A DNA stretch of 64,000 bases from Cephalopachus bancanus (taxonomy: Eukaryota > Chordata > Mammalia > Primates > Tarsiidae). Where the stretch lies: positions 1,364,001 through 1,428,000 of the forward strand of contig JAPVLO010000401.1 of assembly GCA_027257055.1 (NCBI GenBank). Reading direction: 5' to 3'. The first letter of the stretch is position 1. Each line of letters starts with the position of its first letter. Of this stretch, positions 39,241 to 51,618 are shown in pieces. The translations under genes were made by a program, and so were the position numbers. Under the pieces are notes generated by a model that did not search any database, had not been told where the DNA came from, and worked only from the letters and a program-made list of their open reading frames with translations.

Positions 39241-40820
39241 CAAGGGTGTGAGTGATAAACTCTTGTTCTCTGCATCTCTGACTGAAGGTGGAAGTCTGAT
39301 TTTATTCCTTTAATGTAAAAGAAAATGTGTTTCATTAACTTTATTCATTTTAAAGAAAAATTTGAATTATTTGAGACTTTCTCTCTTTTGTTTCCTCACT
39401 TGATTATAGTCTATAGATTCTCTAATAATTAGTAAATTATGTATTCAGTTAAAAATTCCTAACATATCTATCATTGTGAAATATATCTTTCTAGAGTGAC
39501 ATATTCCATAAGCCCAAATCATCAGATAATAGGCTTTTATTTTATTTCTGTTGAATTTCTTCTATCTTCTTATTTGAATTTTTAAAGATCATATCTTTAG
39601 ATCCAGATTTAATAACTTTGATTTTTTTATCCAAAGATTTATCCCTAGCACCTCTGCATTCAGGGCTCCAAAGATGTTCTTCTCACAACATCTCCCATAG
39701 TCTTAATATGATCTTTTCATGAATATAATGTCTCTAAACAATCTATTAAAAAAAAAAAACAAATAATGTCATGAATGCAAACATTGAAGAAAAGGTTTGA
39801 ATTTTGCAAATACATCTGATATTTTGAATAATTACAAGAACATTTACAGTAAGGCATATTTGTTAGAAGTTATTACACATACATTATTCTGGACTTGCAG
39901 TGGATGTTTTCTTAGGCCTTAAGAAGAGTTGTAGATTTATAAAAAGATTAAGGTTTTCACTCATATTAAAGACACCTACATATCTTTTCTCTCATATTAG
40001 CCATTCTATGAAAGAGAGCACTGTATATATTTTCTAATAGAAAAAAATATATTTCTTAATTTTTATTGCAGTCATATAGTTATCAAAAATGACATCAGTG
40101 AAGAATGGTTTTTGAATTTTTCAAGCTAGACATGTCATCAGGATAAGTTAAATTATTTATGTATTTGAAAATTGACTTCAACAAAAATTATAGTTATCTG
40201 AGGGCTAGAAGAGCCTTATGATTGTCTTTTACTTTAACTTAATTTCACTTTTGTAATATTTGCTTAAATTTTTCCTAAAGTCAGTTGCAAAAAGGTTTCA
40301 TATTTTTCTTTTACCCACCAGGTTTTAATTCATAGCATTTGTTTTTAACAGTGCTCTGAGATCTTTATAAAAAGGGAATAAAATAGCAGCTGTAGCACAA
40401 CTTGGACCATTTCTATAATTTGTGTCCTGTATGAGTCATCCTAATATATAATCAGGCTACGACATTGAGAAAAATTAAAAGGAAGGTCCATTATTTGAAA
40501 AACATAAAAAATAATCTACTCAGACAATTGTTTGTTGTATCTACAAGTCTTTTGGGTAATATACTTAAATAGTAGATACATGAATCATAAATGTTAAAAT
40601 TACTTCCAAAATTTTAATTTCCCCCTATGTGGTGGAAAGCTGAAATACATTTCATATACATATTCAATAAATTTGCGCCTATTCATCCTAGAGCAGGACA
40701 TAATATGAAATAAACTTAAGTTTTAAGGTCATAATATTGTGAAATGATATTTATTCATCCAGTCTTGGAACTAACTGAGGCATTACTAATAATCTGTATC
40801 TATTCTCTAGATATACATCC
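39241..40820. other. AT-rich spacer without recognised features
   Basis: I found no coding block, splice-flanked exon or repeat family here. A run of 12 A at about 39748 and scattered short AT repeats are all that stands out. Confidence 0.5.
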
Positions 40821-40829
40821 CCTCCTGGA

Positions 40830-43355
40830 ATACTTGTTCCAAGTTGTTCTCTATTTCCCTTTCTTCTTCTTGGATACCAATTAGGCATTTGTTGTCCTCT
40901 TGATGTAATCATACATCTTTTGTAAGCTTTGTTCTTCTTTCTGAGGCTTCTTTCAAAGTTTTTTACAGATCAGGTTAATTCCATGTTCTAGTCTTCAAGT
41001 TCTGAGATTCTTCCTTCAGCTAGATTAATTCTGCTTTCCATGCTGGTCATCTTGCTATTTATTTCCTGGATGAAATTTTTTATTGCCAAATTCTCTGTTA
41101 CAAGTTCTTTGAGTGTTGCATCTTGTATTTCTTGAATCTTATTCACTCTTTTCATGCATTCCCTAATCTCCCTCATATCCTGGAGCCATTCATTCCTGAT
41201 TTCCAATGTTTGGGCACCAAGGTCTGATTTGTCGGGTATTTTGTCTTTGGTACACTTGAAATTGCCTGTGGTATTCCTTTGGTTGTCCTCATTTGCGATA
41301 TATCTCTTGTTTTTCTCTTTACTTCTGTTATTCAGTGTCAGTGGAAGAGGCTTTCCCTTCTGATGTTTGCTCAGTACTTTATTCTTCCCTGATCCCGGCT
41401 CTGGATTTGTTCTATTTTGAAATAGGATGGTGTGTGGGAAATTTTACTGTCTCTTGTAGTTTTTAAAATCTGAATAAAGTAGATGATGTGGTGCTAGGAT
41501 TCAGAAATTACTTGCAAAATACAATGTTCACTTATTGTGGTATGTGTTCCTTGAGACACACTCTCCACCACCACTCTATATGATGAAGCAAAGCAGAAAC
41601 CAATGCAAAGAACAACTGAACACGCACACACACAGACATACAAATATCCCAAAACAAAACCGGAATAACAACAATTGAAGCAAAACAAAGAGCAAAACCA
41701 AAAACCAAGAAAACTAAACACACACAAACGTGCCTAACATAAAGTGATTAGAGAAGAAAAACAGATAGACTGGAGGAATAGAAGAAAAAAATGGAATTCA
41801 GGTCAATCCCTCACACATATATTAACACACACCTTAAGGTATAAAAAATGAAAATAAAAAACCCAGAATAGCAAGAGTAAAGACAAACCAATGACAACAA
41901 CAAAATTGAAAGATGACCACACAGTCATTCACACACACATAAACAGAAAACGAATAAAAGAAGAAAGAAACAGAAAAAGAAAAGGAAAAATTTGTGGGGG
42001 ACAGATCAAACTCTCACATGCACATTTATGCACAAAGGAAAAATATTTTTAAAATAGATGAACTAACAAACAGTCAAAAAAATTTTAATTTTCTAAAAAT
42101 TGAAAATTAAAAAAAAAAAACCTGTTCTCTTGTGGGAGACTCTGTAATTGTTCCTCTAATCAGGTCTCTCCTGCAGAGCCACCTCTTTCACTCTCTCCTC
42201 ACTGTCTGAAGCAGGAAAGGAGGAGGGGCAGTGGAGGTGGGTGGGGTTGCAGTCTTCCCCTCCCACTCTCCTATGGTCAGGGAGATCTCCTCTGGTGGGG
42301 TGTTATGGGATTGTCTCTTCCCCAGGTATATACTCACAGGAGGATGCCCTAGCCAGGCCTATCCTGGAATAGAGTTCTCCTCTTATGACTGATGTCCAAG
42401 TTCCACCTGGGTTTGTCCCTCTCAGTCACTTCCTAGCATTTTGGGTCTGATGTTCAGAGAATTGCTGGGGACAAGGGGTTTGGGTCAGTCCCAGACTCAC
42501 CACGGATCTCTTTGGAGCCTTTCCTCATTCTTTTCTGGCCACATCCTAGTCCTGCAGCTGGATTTGGGTAGGGGGTGGGGCACCTGGGAGTCAGCACTCG
42601 TCAGGTCACTCCAAAGTTTGAGCTTTCAGGATATTCCCTCTGGGTCATGATCAGTCCCTGAGTAGTGGACCCACCAGTCACAGAGATCTGGTCTGTTGTT
42701 CCGTGGTGAGTGAATCGGAGTACTTTCCTGTCCCTCCTTCAAGATGGTGGTGGAGTGCCTTTTGTCCTCTTCCATAGGACTTTGCCTCTGGACTCCCTCT
42801 GCAGCCCCTGCTGCCAGTGCCCTGCCAGGTGCTGAAGTGGTGAGGAAAAGCCAGGAGCTAGCAGTCTCTTTCCTGCTGCACTGGTGAGGGAGAGCCTGGG
42901 GAGATATTTTCTTCCTGCAGCTTTTTCTGTTTAAAGTAAAATAATGGCACCCAGCTTCTGCAACCTGGCAAAAGCCAGGGATGAAGCAGAGAAGTTGCAG
43001 CACCAGCTGCTGCATCAGAGGCCTGGCCACTTGCTCACGAGCCCCCACTTAGATAGTCTTTCCCAGCATTTTCATCCGAGGGAGATTTTGTTGATTTAAA
43101 AAAAAAAAAAGGAATGAAAAAAAAGAAAATGGTACTCAGCTTCTGCATCCTGGGAATCGCTAGGGTCCAATCCCAGCAGTTGTGGCACCTGTTACTGCAC
43201 CAGGAGCGCCCTGGCTGCCAACACCCTAGCCCTCACTCAGTCACTCACACACCCACTTGCTCACCAGCATGTACCAAAAATTTTCCATACACTCACTCAC
43301 ACGGGGACTCACATAGTCCGACTGACTGGCAGCTATCTTCCTAACTTCCTCCCAC
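40830..43355 (-). mobile_element. 5' half of an old L1 (5'UTR and part of ORF1), antisense
   Basis: The minus-strand frame at 40988-41206 is an ORF1 coiled-coil segment (M-E-I-R-N-E-W-L-Q-D-M-R-E-I-R-E; M-E-S-R-I-N-L-A-E-G-R-I-S-E-L-E-D). The sequence to its right (41.2-43.35 kb) is a long L1 5'UTR with GC-rich islands (42180-43050) separated by an A/C-rich block (41580-42120). The probable 5' end near 43341 reads 'ggaagatagctgcc' on the minus strand, a degenerate YY1-like site. ORF1 breaks off near 40830 and neither ORF2 nor a 3'UTR follows. Confidence 0.7.
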
Positions 43356-44763
43356 TTTCACTTTTAGACAGTAGCAGTTGTTGGTATTAAGTTACAAAAT
43401 GTTTAGAAGTGACAAATGTCAGGGAAAAAATTAGCAATACATATTAAGCATGTAATGGTTCAAGGAGAGCTTCCATGTTACTTGGTAGTTTATTAATCAA
43501 TGGGTAAAGGACAAAACACAACAATCCTCTCAGAAAGCAGCAAGAAACATTTGTGAGCAACACAACATTTACCAACTCTGTTTGAGTAAGCTGAGGAAAA
43601 GTCTTATTTATAAAACCAAATGTGCTCTTTCTTCAAAAGCAAAATATTATTGATGGCATCCCAACGAGAATGAACAAAGTTATCTTTGCTCTTTTCCAAC
43701 TTCAAATATATTTTAATCTTTCCTCTGAAGGACGAAGATCAACTGTGAAAAAGTAATAGATGGTCACATCACAGCTGGAGAAACTCACCTTCAAGAGTTT
43801 ATTCTCCTGATGGGGGGCAGAAATTGTACAATTGGAACAAAAAGACAGTTAGCATAATTGCTACTCTCTCAGTTTCTCCTCTGTCTGGGTGATAGCTCCC
43901 TGAGGTGTTTATCATAACCTCTGACAAATGAAGCAGCAGATAAGAAAGTTTCTCCAATTCAAAAACAAGGATTCAAATCTTCCAAATTTGTCTGACTGCC
44001 CCTCCCCATTTTGTTTGGAGGAAGAGGCCTGTCTAAGTTGTTCTAAAAATACAGACAGATGTGAATCAATATTTTATGAAGCTATTCCTTATAAAGAAGA
44101 ATTGAAGAAAATATATGAAATACTGGAAATGCATGACTTAAATAATTTATTTTTGTCCCATATCAATATGCTGCAAACATACTATTTCCCCAGAACAGAA
44201 ATGTAGCAAACTATTTCCCCCAGACAAAATTTGCCATGTATCTGGATGCTAACACACAGACATCTTTTTCCTAATTCCCCACTCACACTACCATCAGTTT
44301 TTATTACTTAACATATATTGAGAGCTGTTCTGAGTTTAAAGTTCAATTTGTGAAGTGTATGCACAATTTTTTGGCCTTCCCACATTACTATTTTAATTTT
44401 TTCTTTTTCCAACTGAGGCTGTACCACTAGAATTGGAAAGGAATAGCTTTTTTTATATATTAGAACAACTTTAAAGAAAAACCATACTAAGAAATCTGGC
44501 TGCAGGCCAGACGTTCATGTGTGGTATTAAACACGGGCTTAATCATTTTCGATCAACTCCATTTCTATAGTCTGTTTAAGAGCAAGCTGCCTTTATTTTG
44601 AAGCTCTTCACTTTCAATTCTTAAATTATAGGTAAAGGAAAAGTCTTTCAATCATTTTAGATTATAATTCCACACTTACACAGAAGTAGTAACTAAATTT
44701 AAAAAAAAAATCACACTTGAAGTTGCCTGAATTTTCTTAAGAAACTTAGGTTTAAAATAAATG
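43356..44763. other. Spacer, no gene recognised
   Basis: Mixed-composition sequence. A 92-residue open frame (43928-44206, + strand) is present, but I see no known family, no splice context and no support from neighbours. Confidence 0.45.
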
Positions 44764-45065
44764 CCAGGCTGGGCAGGATAGATGACTTACGCCTGTAATC
44801 TCAGTACTTTGGGAGGCAGAGGCAAGAGGATTGCTTGAGCCCTGGGGCTTGAGACCAGCATGGCAACTTGGGGGAGAGAACATCTCTACAATACATATTT
44901 TTAAAAAAATTTAGCCAGGCATAGTGGAGTACCTTTGGTTCTAGCTACCTGGAAGGCCGAGGTGGAAGGATCACCTGAGTCCAGCAGATAGAAGCTGCCA
45001 TGGCCCTGAATGAGTCACTGTACTCCAACCTGGGTGACAAGGTGAGACTCTTAAAAAAAAAAAAA
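44764..45065 (+). mobile_element. Alu, old dimeric (AluJ-like)
   Basis: A full dimer: 'ctgggcaggatagatgactta' left arm, an A-rich linker near 44900, a right arm to 'gtgacaaggtgagactctt' and a poly(A) tail. It is more diverged than the other Alus and lacks their special linker, so it is an older copy. Confidence 0.88.
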
Positions 45066-46107
45066 GGATATCAATGTTTGCCCTTTCCTGGAAGGTCATG
45101 ACAGTTCTGCAGAGCTAGCAAATGATCAATGGACAGATACAGGAATACAGTTTTCAACTTCTGGATTCACCTGATGGCAGTCACAGTTAGAGTAAGTGGT
45201 AGTACCAAATACAGTAGGCAGGAGTAGGGCAGTGACAAAAACTAAAACATACCTTGTATAAGTTAAAGACAGCCCAAATGGCATTAGCAAGCATGAACAC
45301 AAAGTGAAAGAGCAGGTTTTCAAAATGTTCTGTCTTTAAAAACACCAAATATTGACTTACAAAGGTCAGACAATTCCCAGAACTGACTTTGTAAATGACT
45401 AAACAAGTCTCACAAAATTTTCTACAGGCCAGCCTGGAGTGTGCAACAAAGGTAAGTTAGGCGAATACTCAGTGCAGAAAGTTCCCTGCTCTGCTCCAAT
45501 CAGGATCAGAATAACTGCCCCCCTCCAAAAGTTATCTTCCTAGGATGAACACTGCATTTTGTCAGCCCAAAGCTGCCTTTAAAACTGATGGATGAATACA
45601 TTCACAATCTTCCTGTTCCTTTTATGATACTCACATATGGGGTTTATTTTGCTACAATATTTTTTTCTGGTAGAAACAAAACAAACAAACAAAAAACCAA
45701 AGATCTCAAATCAACCAAACAGGAAAAGGGCAAGATACTGCAATCACCTACTTTTGCTCTGTCAGGCCATTTAAGTCACAGATTACATTCAAAATTATGG
45801 GAGTCAGAAAACATTTCAAAATGTTGCCAAAAGACATAAGGCTCATTATTAAAAAGCCACTAGCCTTATCAGCAGATTTATATCCTCTGATGAGTTCTCC
45901 TGAGTAAATTCTGAGTAAGACACCTCTATAAATGTAAACATGTATCTTATTAACAAACCAGAGAAAAGGGTCAACGAAGGGGCATTTATAAAACCTTAGT
46001 AGGCAAGAATTGACACCCATAGTTACAAAGAGTGAATCATCTTAGCAAGTAGTAAAAAGACTCCAACTTCAAATGAATGTATTTTCTTGAACTCAAATTC
46101 TAAGAAA
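45066..46107. other. Spacer, no gene recognised
   Basis: No repeat family or gene assigned. A splice-like micro-interval (AG at about 45430, GT at about 45452) occurs but encloses only 24 bases with no coding support. Confidence 0.45.
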
Positions 46108-46400
46108 GCCGGGCTTGGTGGCTCAGCCTGTAATCCCGCACTTTGGGAGGCTGAGGTGAGTGGATTGCCTGAGCCTGCGGGTTCGAGACCCTCCTGGGCA
46201 ACTTGGCGAGACCTCAACTCTACAGTAAATCAAAAAATTAGCTGGGCATGGTAAAGCGTGCCTGTAGTTCCAGCTACTTGGAAGGCAGAGGCGGAAGGAT
46301 CTCCAGAGCCCAGCGGGTCGAGGCTGCGGTTGACGGGAGCGGCCACTGCACTCCAGTCTGGGTGACAGAGTGAGACTCCAACTCAAAAAAAAAAAAAAAA
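46108..46400 (+). mobile_element. Alu, dimeric, lineage-specific type
   Basis: A left arm from 'gccgggcttggtggctcag', a linker 'ctctacagtaaatcaaaaaa', a right arm 'gctgggcatggtaaagcg' to 'ggtgacagagtgagactcc' and a poly(A) tail. The flanking 'ctaagaaa' recurs at 46100-46107 and 46403-46410. Confidence 0.93.
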
Positions 46401-46659
46401 TCCTAAGAAAATAAGACTAAAATAACACAGAAGCAGTGTTCTCCCCAGAAGATAGCTGCTTGTGGCAAAGTAAAGCCAGGTTTCAAAGTCCCTTTTCACT
46501 AGAATTTCATACCAGTGAACTCTTGTTCATCCAGTCTAAGACAGGCAGACTTCATAGATGTCTCTAGAATTCTGATGCAACTGTCATATGATGCTGAGAT
46601 CAATTTTTCTGATGTATACCAGTCTATGTTCAATATGGAAAAGGTCACATTTCTTGCAC

Positions 46660-46917
46660 ATTTTGGGGAGCAGTTGGAGTCTCACTCCATCGCCCAGCCA
46701 CTGCAGCCTCGACCTGCTGGGCTCCGGCGATCCTTCCGCCTCAGCCTTCCGAGTAGCCGGAATTATAGGCATGCACTACCATGCCCGGCTGATTTTTTGA
46801 TTTATTGTAGAGATGAGGTCTCGCTGCCCAGGCGGGTCTCAAACCCACGGGTTCAGGCAATTCACTGACCTCAGCCTCCCAAAGGCGCGGGATTACAGAC
46901 TGAGCCACCGAGCCGAC
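46660..46917 (-). mobile_element. Alu, antisense, with 9-bp TSD
   Basis: The antisense dimer reads 'ggagtctcactccatcgccc' through 'gtagagatgaggtctcgctg' to 'gggattacagactgagccac'. It is slightly shortened internally. 'ttcttgcac' at 46651-46659 and 46918-46926 is the likely target-site duplication. Confidence 0.92.
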
Positions 46918-47051
46918 TTCTTGCACTTCTTAAAGTGCTCACAATCTGAACCTTCAAGTGTGCATTTTGGTGTCACTTTCAGGCAGAAAAGGAGGACGTT
47001 TATCATTCTGGATTAAATGGTAGGAAGGCTGCCTGTGACGAAGGCCTAGTG

Positions 47052-47332
47052 CAGGATGGATTTAGAGTCGATCATACTCAGTGATCTATCACAGAAACAA
47101 AGAACAGAGTACCATATGTTCTCACTCATAAGCAGACCTCGAACAATTATAATACTATAAGAAAAGGATTGGCAGTAGTGGGAAACTGTCAGGAGAGGCG
47201 GGTGGGATTGACAGTTGAGGAAGACTGTTAGGGGAGGGAGGGGCATACCTCATCAACAATGGTACCTCGACAATCAGTGTTTGTATACCTAACCCTGAAT
47301 TGTACCCTACATCTTTATAATTAAAAAAAAAG
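47052..47332 (+). mobile_element. L1 3' end fragment
   Basis: Starts within the end of ORF2 ('ctcagtgatctatcacagaa'), followed by the G-rich 3'UTR of the young L1 type and its terminal 'cctaaccctgaattgtaccc', ending in a short A-run. It is of the same type as 1688-2039. Confidence 0.88.
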
Positions 47333-47603
47333 AACTAAATAGTCTTTGGCAATCTCAAGACAGGTCTCAAAGACAGTGATAACATGAGAAAGTAATAGGA
47401 AACTAAATCTGCTGCACTGTTACCTTCAGAATGGACATATTGTGAAGTAGAGATTTTAAAAGGAAGAAAATAATGTGTCATAAGAAACCTGACAAACCCA
47501 TGATGTAGTTTTTATTTCTAAACAAAAAGAAGGAGGGGAGCAAAGCACAGTTCCTATAGCTAGCAGCTTCATTTACATTTTATCCTCAGAGAGCTAGGCT
47601 TAC

Positions 47604-47718
47604 CTCTTAATTGTCCCATACCTCAGCTCCATCATTGCGCGCTGCTATTAATTTTTGGTTTTCTTTACCAGGAGCAAGATGAATTTTCCTCATCCAACTT
47701 AGTTGTATAGGAATTCCT
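47604..47718 (-). pseudogene. WDR11: WDR11 pseudo-exon ('GIPTHRSWVRK' region)
   Basis: The minus-strand acceptor 'tgtccttag' precedes the exon and the donor 'gtaagc' follows. The translation G-I-P-I-Q-L-S-W-M-R-K-I-H-L-A-P-G-K and N-D-G-A-E-V-W-D aligns with WDR11 'GIPTHRSWVRKIRFAPGK...NDGAEVWD'. The codon before the last (Lys in the parent) is TAA. It is the leftmost exon relic found. Confidence 0.9.
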
Positions 47719-48734
47719 CTAAGGACAAACAAACAAAAACATCAAAGTGATGTAGAGTAATAACTAGTCACCAGAAACTACATTCAACATCTCTTACTAT
47801 GCCCATTTCTGATAGGTCTGATGATGGAGGAACCAGTTTACTTTCTGAGATTGGGTGCTGCATCTGACAGAAAGGACATGTTCTTTATTGTCAGCTGGAA
47901 TAATGTCACAGCAGTTCTGCATAACCCACTTGCAGATCAGGTACTCCTATGAATGACAGGAGAGCTTGGCTCAAGGCCCTTCTTCCTAAGTTTAGATGAC
48001 AAAGGACCCAAAGTTTCATGCTACACCTGACCATGTGTATCAGTTCTACTTGTCAAGTTGGAAGCTGCCAATGGAAGTGTATCAAGACGTTACTCCTCTT
48101 TTTAACTGAGTCTTGGCTCATACCAACGGTATTGGTAATTAATGGGTATAATGAATAAAACTGTTTTAATAAAACTTTATTATAATGAGTTTTGCTAGTA
48201 TAAGTGCCATCAAATTCTAATATGGAGTTCAGACACTAAAAGAGCTACATAGCATATCAATTTCAACTGTGATGAAATAGATTTCAATTTGATAGACATT
48301 AAGTTGTTCACTGAGCTAGATTTATAGACAAGGGGTGTCTTTTGTAAAATAAATGCTTTAGAAAAGAGGAAATTATTTTTTTTAAAAAAGACAGAGTGAA
48401 GGAAAATTTTTCTGGAGATCTGACTCAAACTTCTCTCTGCAAAGAAATAACTAAATCCATTCCAAGGAAAACTCAAAGTTCTTTGTGCAATAAATTTTCT
48501 AGTGGAAAAAAGGATACAGAGCTTCACTGATACCTTCTGGAATATTCTGGAATAACAAAGTGGAAGAAATGCTCTTTATTATGGTCATGTATATAGTGAG
48601 AACTCACAGAAAGTTCTGATAGAAGGTACACATAGAAACAAAAATATAAGAATGAAACACTGTTGCTATAAATCTACTTTGTGGAAAGAGAATAACTTGC
48701 CGTTCTAACAGATGCACAGAGGCACTATCCTACA

Positions 48735-48955
48735 GAGTTTAGCAGCCTGGGTTGTGGAGTTAGACGTCCTGGACTCGAAACTCTGCTTGACCACTTAAAC
48801 TGGTGTGTGATTTGGGCATATTTACCTAACGTTTCTATGCCTTGGACTTCTCCTCAATAATGTAGAGGAAGTTTATGAAACTTGAGTTGTTATTAGTGTG
48901 AATAAACATAACCTGGTACCTGCCACACAGTAAATAGTCAATAATGTTAGCTACT
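48735..48955 (+). mobile_element. MIR element
   Basis: Contains the MIR core order: 'gttagacgtcctggactcga', 'ctctgcttgaccactta', 'gtgtgtgatttgggcatatt', 'tggtacctgccacacagtaa'. It lies in an intron of the WDR11 pseudogene. Confidence 0.8.
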
Positions 48956-49748
48956 AAATAATATTACTTCCCAATTACTTCTCTATTTATGGAAAGACAC
49001 CTTTAAAAAAAACAGCTTGTTTTTGCATTTATCGTATGCTATAAAAATTCACATGGTATCCACGGTAAGAAGTAGGAAAACTCCAGTGGTTTGCAAAACT
49101 GACTATTAGTAGATTACTACAGACACCAAATACTGCATAAAACATGGTGGTAGTCAAGACACAAAAGAAAACCTCAATTTAAAAATCAATATTATAATCA
49201 ACCCAATAATAAGAAGCTTATATTATATATGAAGCAACACTTCTAGATTTTATGTCTATTTTCCTAACCATATAAACAGAATATTTAGTTAAGAATTTGC
49301 CTTTACTTAAACTTCTGAAAATAGATCATAAAGGACACTGCAGCTTTCCTCTTGCTCTCTCAGATCATGCGATGGAGGGATGCCAACTGACATTTTGTTA
49401 GGGAACTCATGCAGTCTTATGGAGAGATACACAGGAGGAAGAACTGAGGCCTCTTACCAACAGCCAGCAATTAATTAGCAATAGTCATGTGAGTGTGCTA
49501 TCTTGAAGGCGGATCCTTCTGCTTCAAATGACTGCAGCCATAACCAATATCTTGAATGCAACATCCTGAGACCCCTAACTGTCTTAAAACATGGGGACTG
49601 GATTTCTACTAGAGCATTCCATTTTAAGATAGCAATGTTAAATAAGTATACATGTTTTCCAAAATCTCCTCCTGCATCCATTTTACCATGATAATAGCCT
49701 GTAATAGTCAACAAAAACATTTTTGTAATCTATTAAAAATATCCTGTG

Positions 49749-50045
49749 CTGGATTCAGTGGCTCAGCCAATAATCCCAGCGCTTTAGGAGGCCAAGCTGA
49801 GTGGATTGCCTAAGCCCGCGGGTCCGAGACCCGCCTGGGCAACTTGGCAAGACCTCATCTCTACAATAAATCAAAAATTAGCTGGGCGTGGTAGCAGGCA
49901 CCTGTAGTTCCAGCTACTTGGAAGGCTGAGGCAGAAGGATCATTGGAGTCCAGCAGGTCAAGGCTGCAGTGGCCGGGAGCAACCACTGCACTCCAGTCTG
50001 AGTGTCAGAGTGAGAATCCAACTCAAAAATAAATAAATAAATAAA
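49749..50045 (+). mobile_element. Alu, dimeric, lineage-specific type
   Basis: A left arm 'ggattcagtggctcagccaa', 'cccgcgggtccgagacccg', the linker 'ctctacaataaatcaaaaat', a right arm to 'agagtgagaatccaactc' and an (aaat)n tail. Confidence 0.93.
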
Positions 50046-50244
50046 AACGACCTGTGAGATGCATACTGAAACAAATTGGTAAATTCAAAATCTTAGTTAT
50101 GGAATTCCACAAGCCCATAGAAGGATATATATTTGTTAGTAAGGATTAATAATACTATTATACTTAACAACCTGATTACTATTATCCAAAAATAGTACTA
50201 GATTGTAATTCAAATCCTTCAGGGTAATACCTAACATGGAAAGA

Positions 50245-50440
50245 AGAGAGATAGTAAAGTCAGACAGACAGACTTGAGTCTAAAACACTGTTCCTTTGCA
50301 TGCTAAGCTAGGTAACTTGGGAAAGTTACTTATTCCCCTTCAGTTTCCTTACAGGTAAAATGGAGAGAATTCCTCATGGATTATTTTGGGGATAAAAATT
50401 AGTAGTATATGGTAAATATTTAATCAAAATAGTTATGTTA
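50245..50440 (+). mobile_element. MIR element
   Basis: Phrases 'taaagtcagacagacagac', 'taggtaacttgggaaagttac' and 'cagtttccttacaggtaaaa' follow the MIR consensus order. It is old and diverged. Confidence 0.75.
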
Positions 50441-50619
50441 TTCTCTGGTAGTACGGAACAAGTTTAACAGATGATAATATCTCCTTAAATAGCAAAACTT
50501 ATTTACATCAAACTTCTCTGACAAAACTTTCCAAGTCAATTATGCCTTCACTGGAGAAGGAACCAAACAAATATTTGATAAGAACTCTTGATGAAGATTT
50601 AATCATAAGTTGGTCTCAC

Positions 50620-50757
50620 ATCTGGTAGAATCCAAGCACTGTATATCACTGAGTTTCCTTCAACAGTGAGATGATAAACTTCGTCATCATTACCAGTAAA
50701 TACAAAATGTTCCCAGGCAGAGATGTTCTGACTGAGTTCAGATTTACTTTCTGCATC
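50620..50757 (-). pseudogene. WDR11: WDR11 pseudo-exon ('AESKSELSQN' region)
   Basis: The acceptor 'ttagtgcag' and the start D-A-E-S-K-S-E-L-S-Q-N-I-S-A lead into H-F-V-F-T and V-Y-H-L-T-V-E-G-N-S-V. These are near-identical to WDR11 apart from substitutions such as R-to-W before 'EHFVF' and 'KDSARIPPD' becoming 'IYSAWILPD'. The donor is 'gtgaga'. The exon itself is open (138 bp), but its neighbours carry stops. Confidence 0.92.
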
Positions 50758-51482
50758 CTGCACTAAGCTTTGGGAATAGAGAAACATAAGAAAAAGATAT
50801 TTCTTTTCCGTAGAGTGGTGTTTATATTTAATTAACTTGCCCACATTACAGATGCATTAACAGGAGGTCCAAAATCATTAAATAAAATCTGAAATGAATC
50901 TTTGCCCAACTAATAATGGAAAAACACAAATCACTTCCAAATAGTCATGCCATAAGAGGAAATTTACCCAGGAGAGAGGGAAATGGTGATCTAACATAAT
51001 ACAAGAAACAGAAACTTAGTTATTTTTGCTGTAGAACTCTCCTCAATGGAAGAGAGGCTATAAACCGACCCACTATTATCTCTGAAGCTTTTGCTATGTA
51101 AAATGGGCATAGATGGGGATGGTACACAAACAGAATTCCCAAGACATCTTGTTTGATGTGCACAAATGATAATATGATCTGTCTGTATGTCTATACTTCA
51201 TTTGAATTTCAGAAGCTGAAGTTGATGAAACAGGCACTAAGAATGATCATATTCACTAACAGATGCTGATGGGTAGATATGACTCCATATGTTATTTACT
51301 ACACTAAACAACAGAGCACAATAATAAAATTAACTTTTCAGTAATCTGGATATGTACTGAAATATGAAACTAAGTATGTTCAAAAGCACAGTCCAACTTG
51401 CTCCCACAGATATCTTCAGATGACCCTTGTCAAGTTCCCAGACATGATACTAATATTACAAATGACAGTGGCAGGAAACACT

Positions 51483-51618
51483 GCACTGTATCTAATCACA
51501 GATGACTCAACAACACTCAACTCTGTATCTGAGTCTGTGGACCGGCGGACCACGGCTCTCAACTAGCAAGCTGTTTCTTTCTCAGTTGTTTCTTTCCCAG
51601 TGTAGATGGTGACCACTC
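51483..51618 (-). pseudogene. WDR11: WDR11 pseudo-exon ('KKQLATREAM' region)
   Basis: The acceptor 'atttcacag' precedes 'gagtggtcaccatctac', the parent's E-W-S-P-S. Then 'aagaaacagcttgct' encodes K-K-Q-L-A. The next codons contain TGA, and small indels shift the frame, although 'cagagttgagtgttgttgag' still aligns with parent T-E-L-S-I-V-E. The donor end is uncertain by a few bases. Confidence 0.85.

Noticed and set aside
42441..43344. Open frames of 69-140 residues in a GC-rich block that looks like a CpG-poor promoter
   Set aside because: The block continues the 5'UTR of the antisense L1 whose ORF1 lies to its left, so no independent gene is needed.
43928..44206. 92-residue plus-strand open frame
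   Set aside because: No recognisable family, no splice context and no repeat explanation; the length is compatible with chance in this composition.
45431..45454. 24-bp interval between a good acceptor ('ttctacag') and a good donor ('gtaagt')
   Set aside because: A micro-exon needs flanking exons of the same gene; none was found on this strand.
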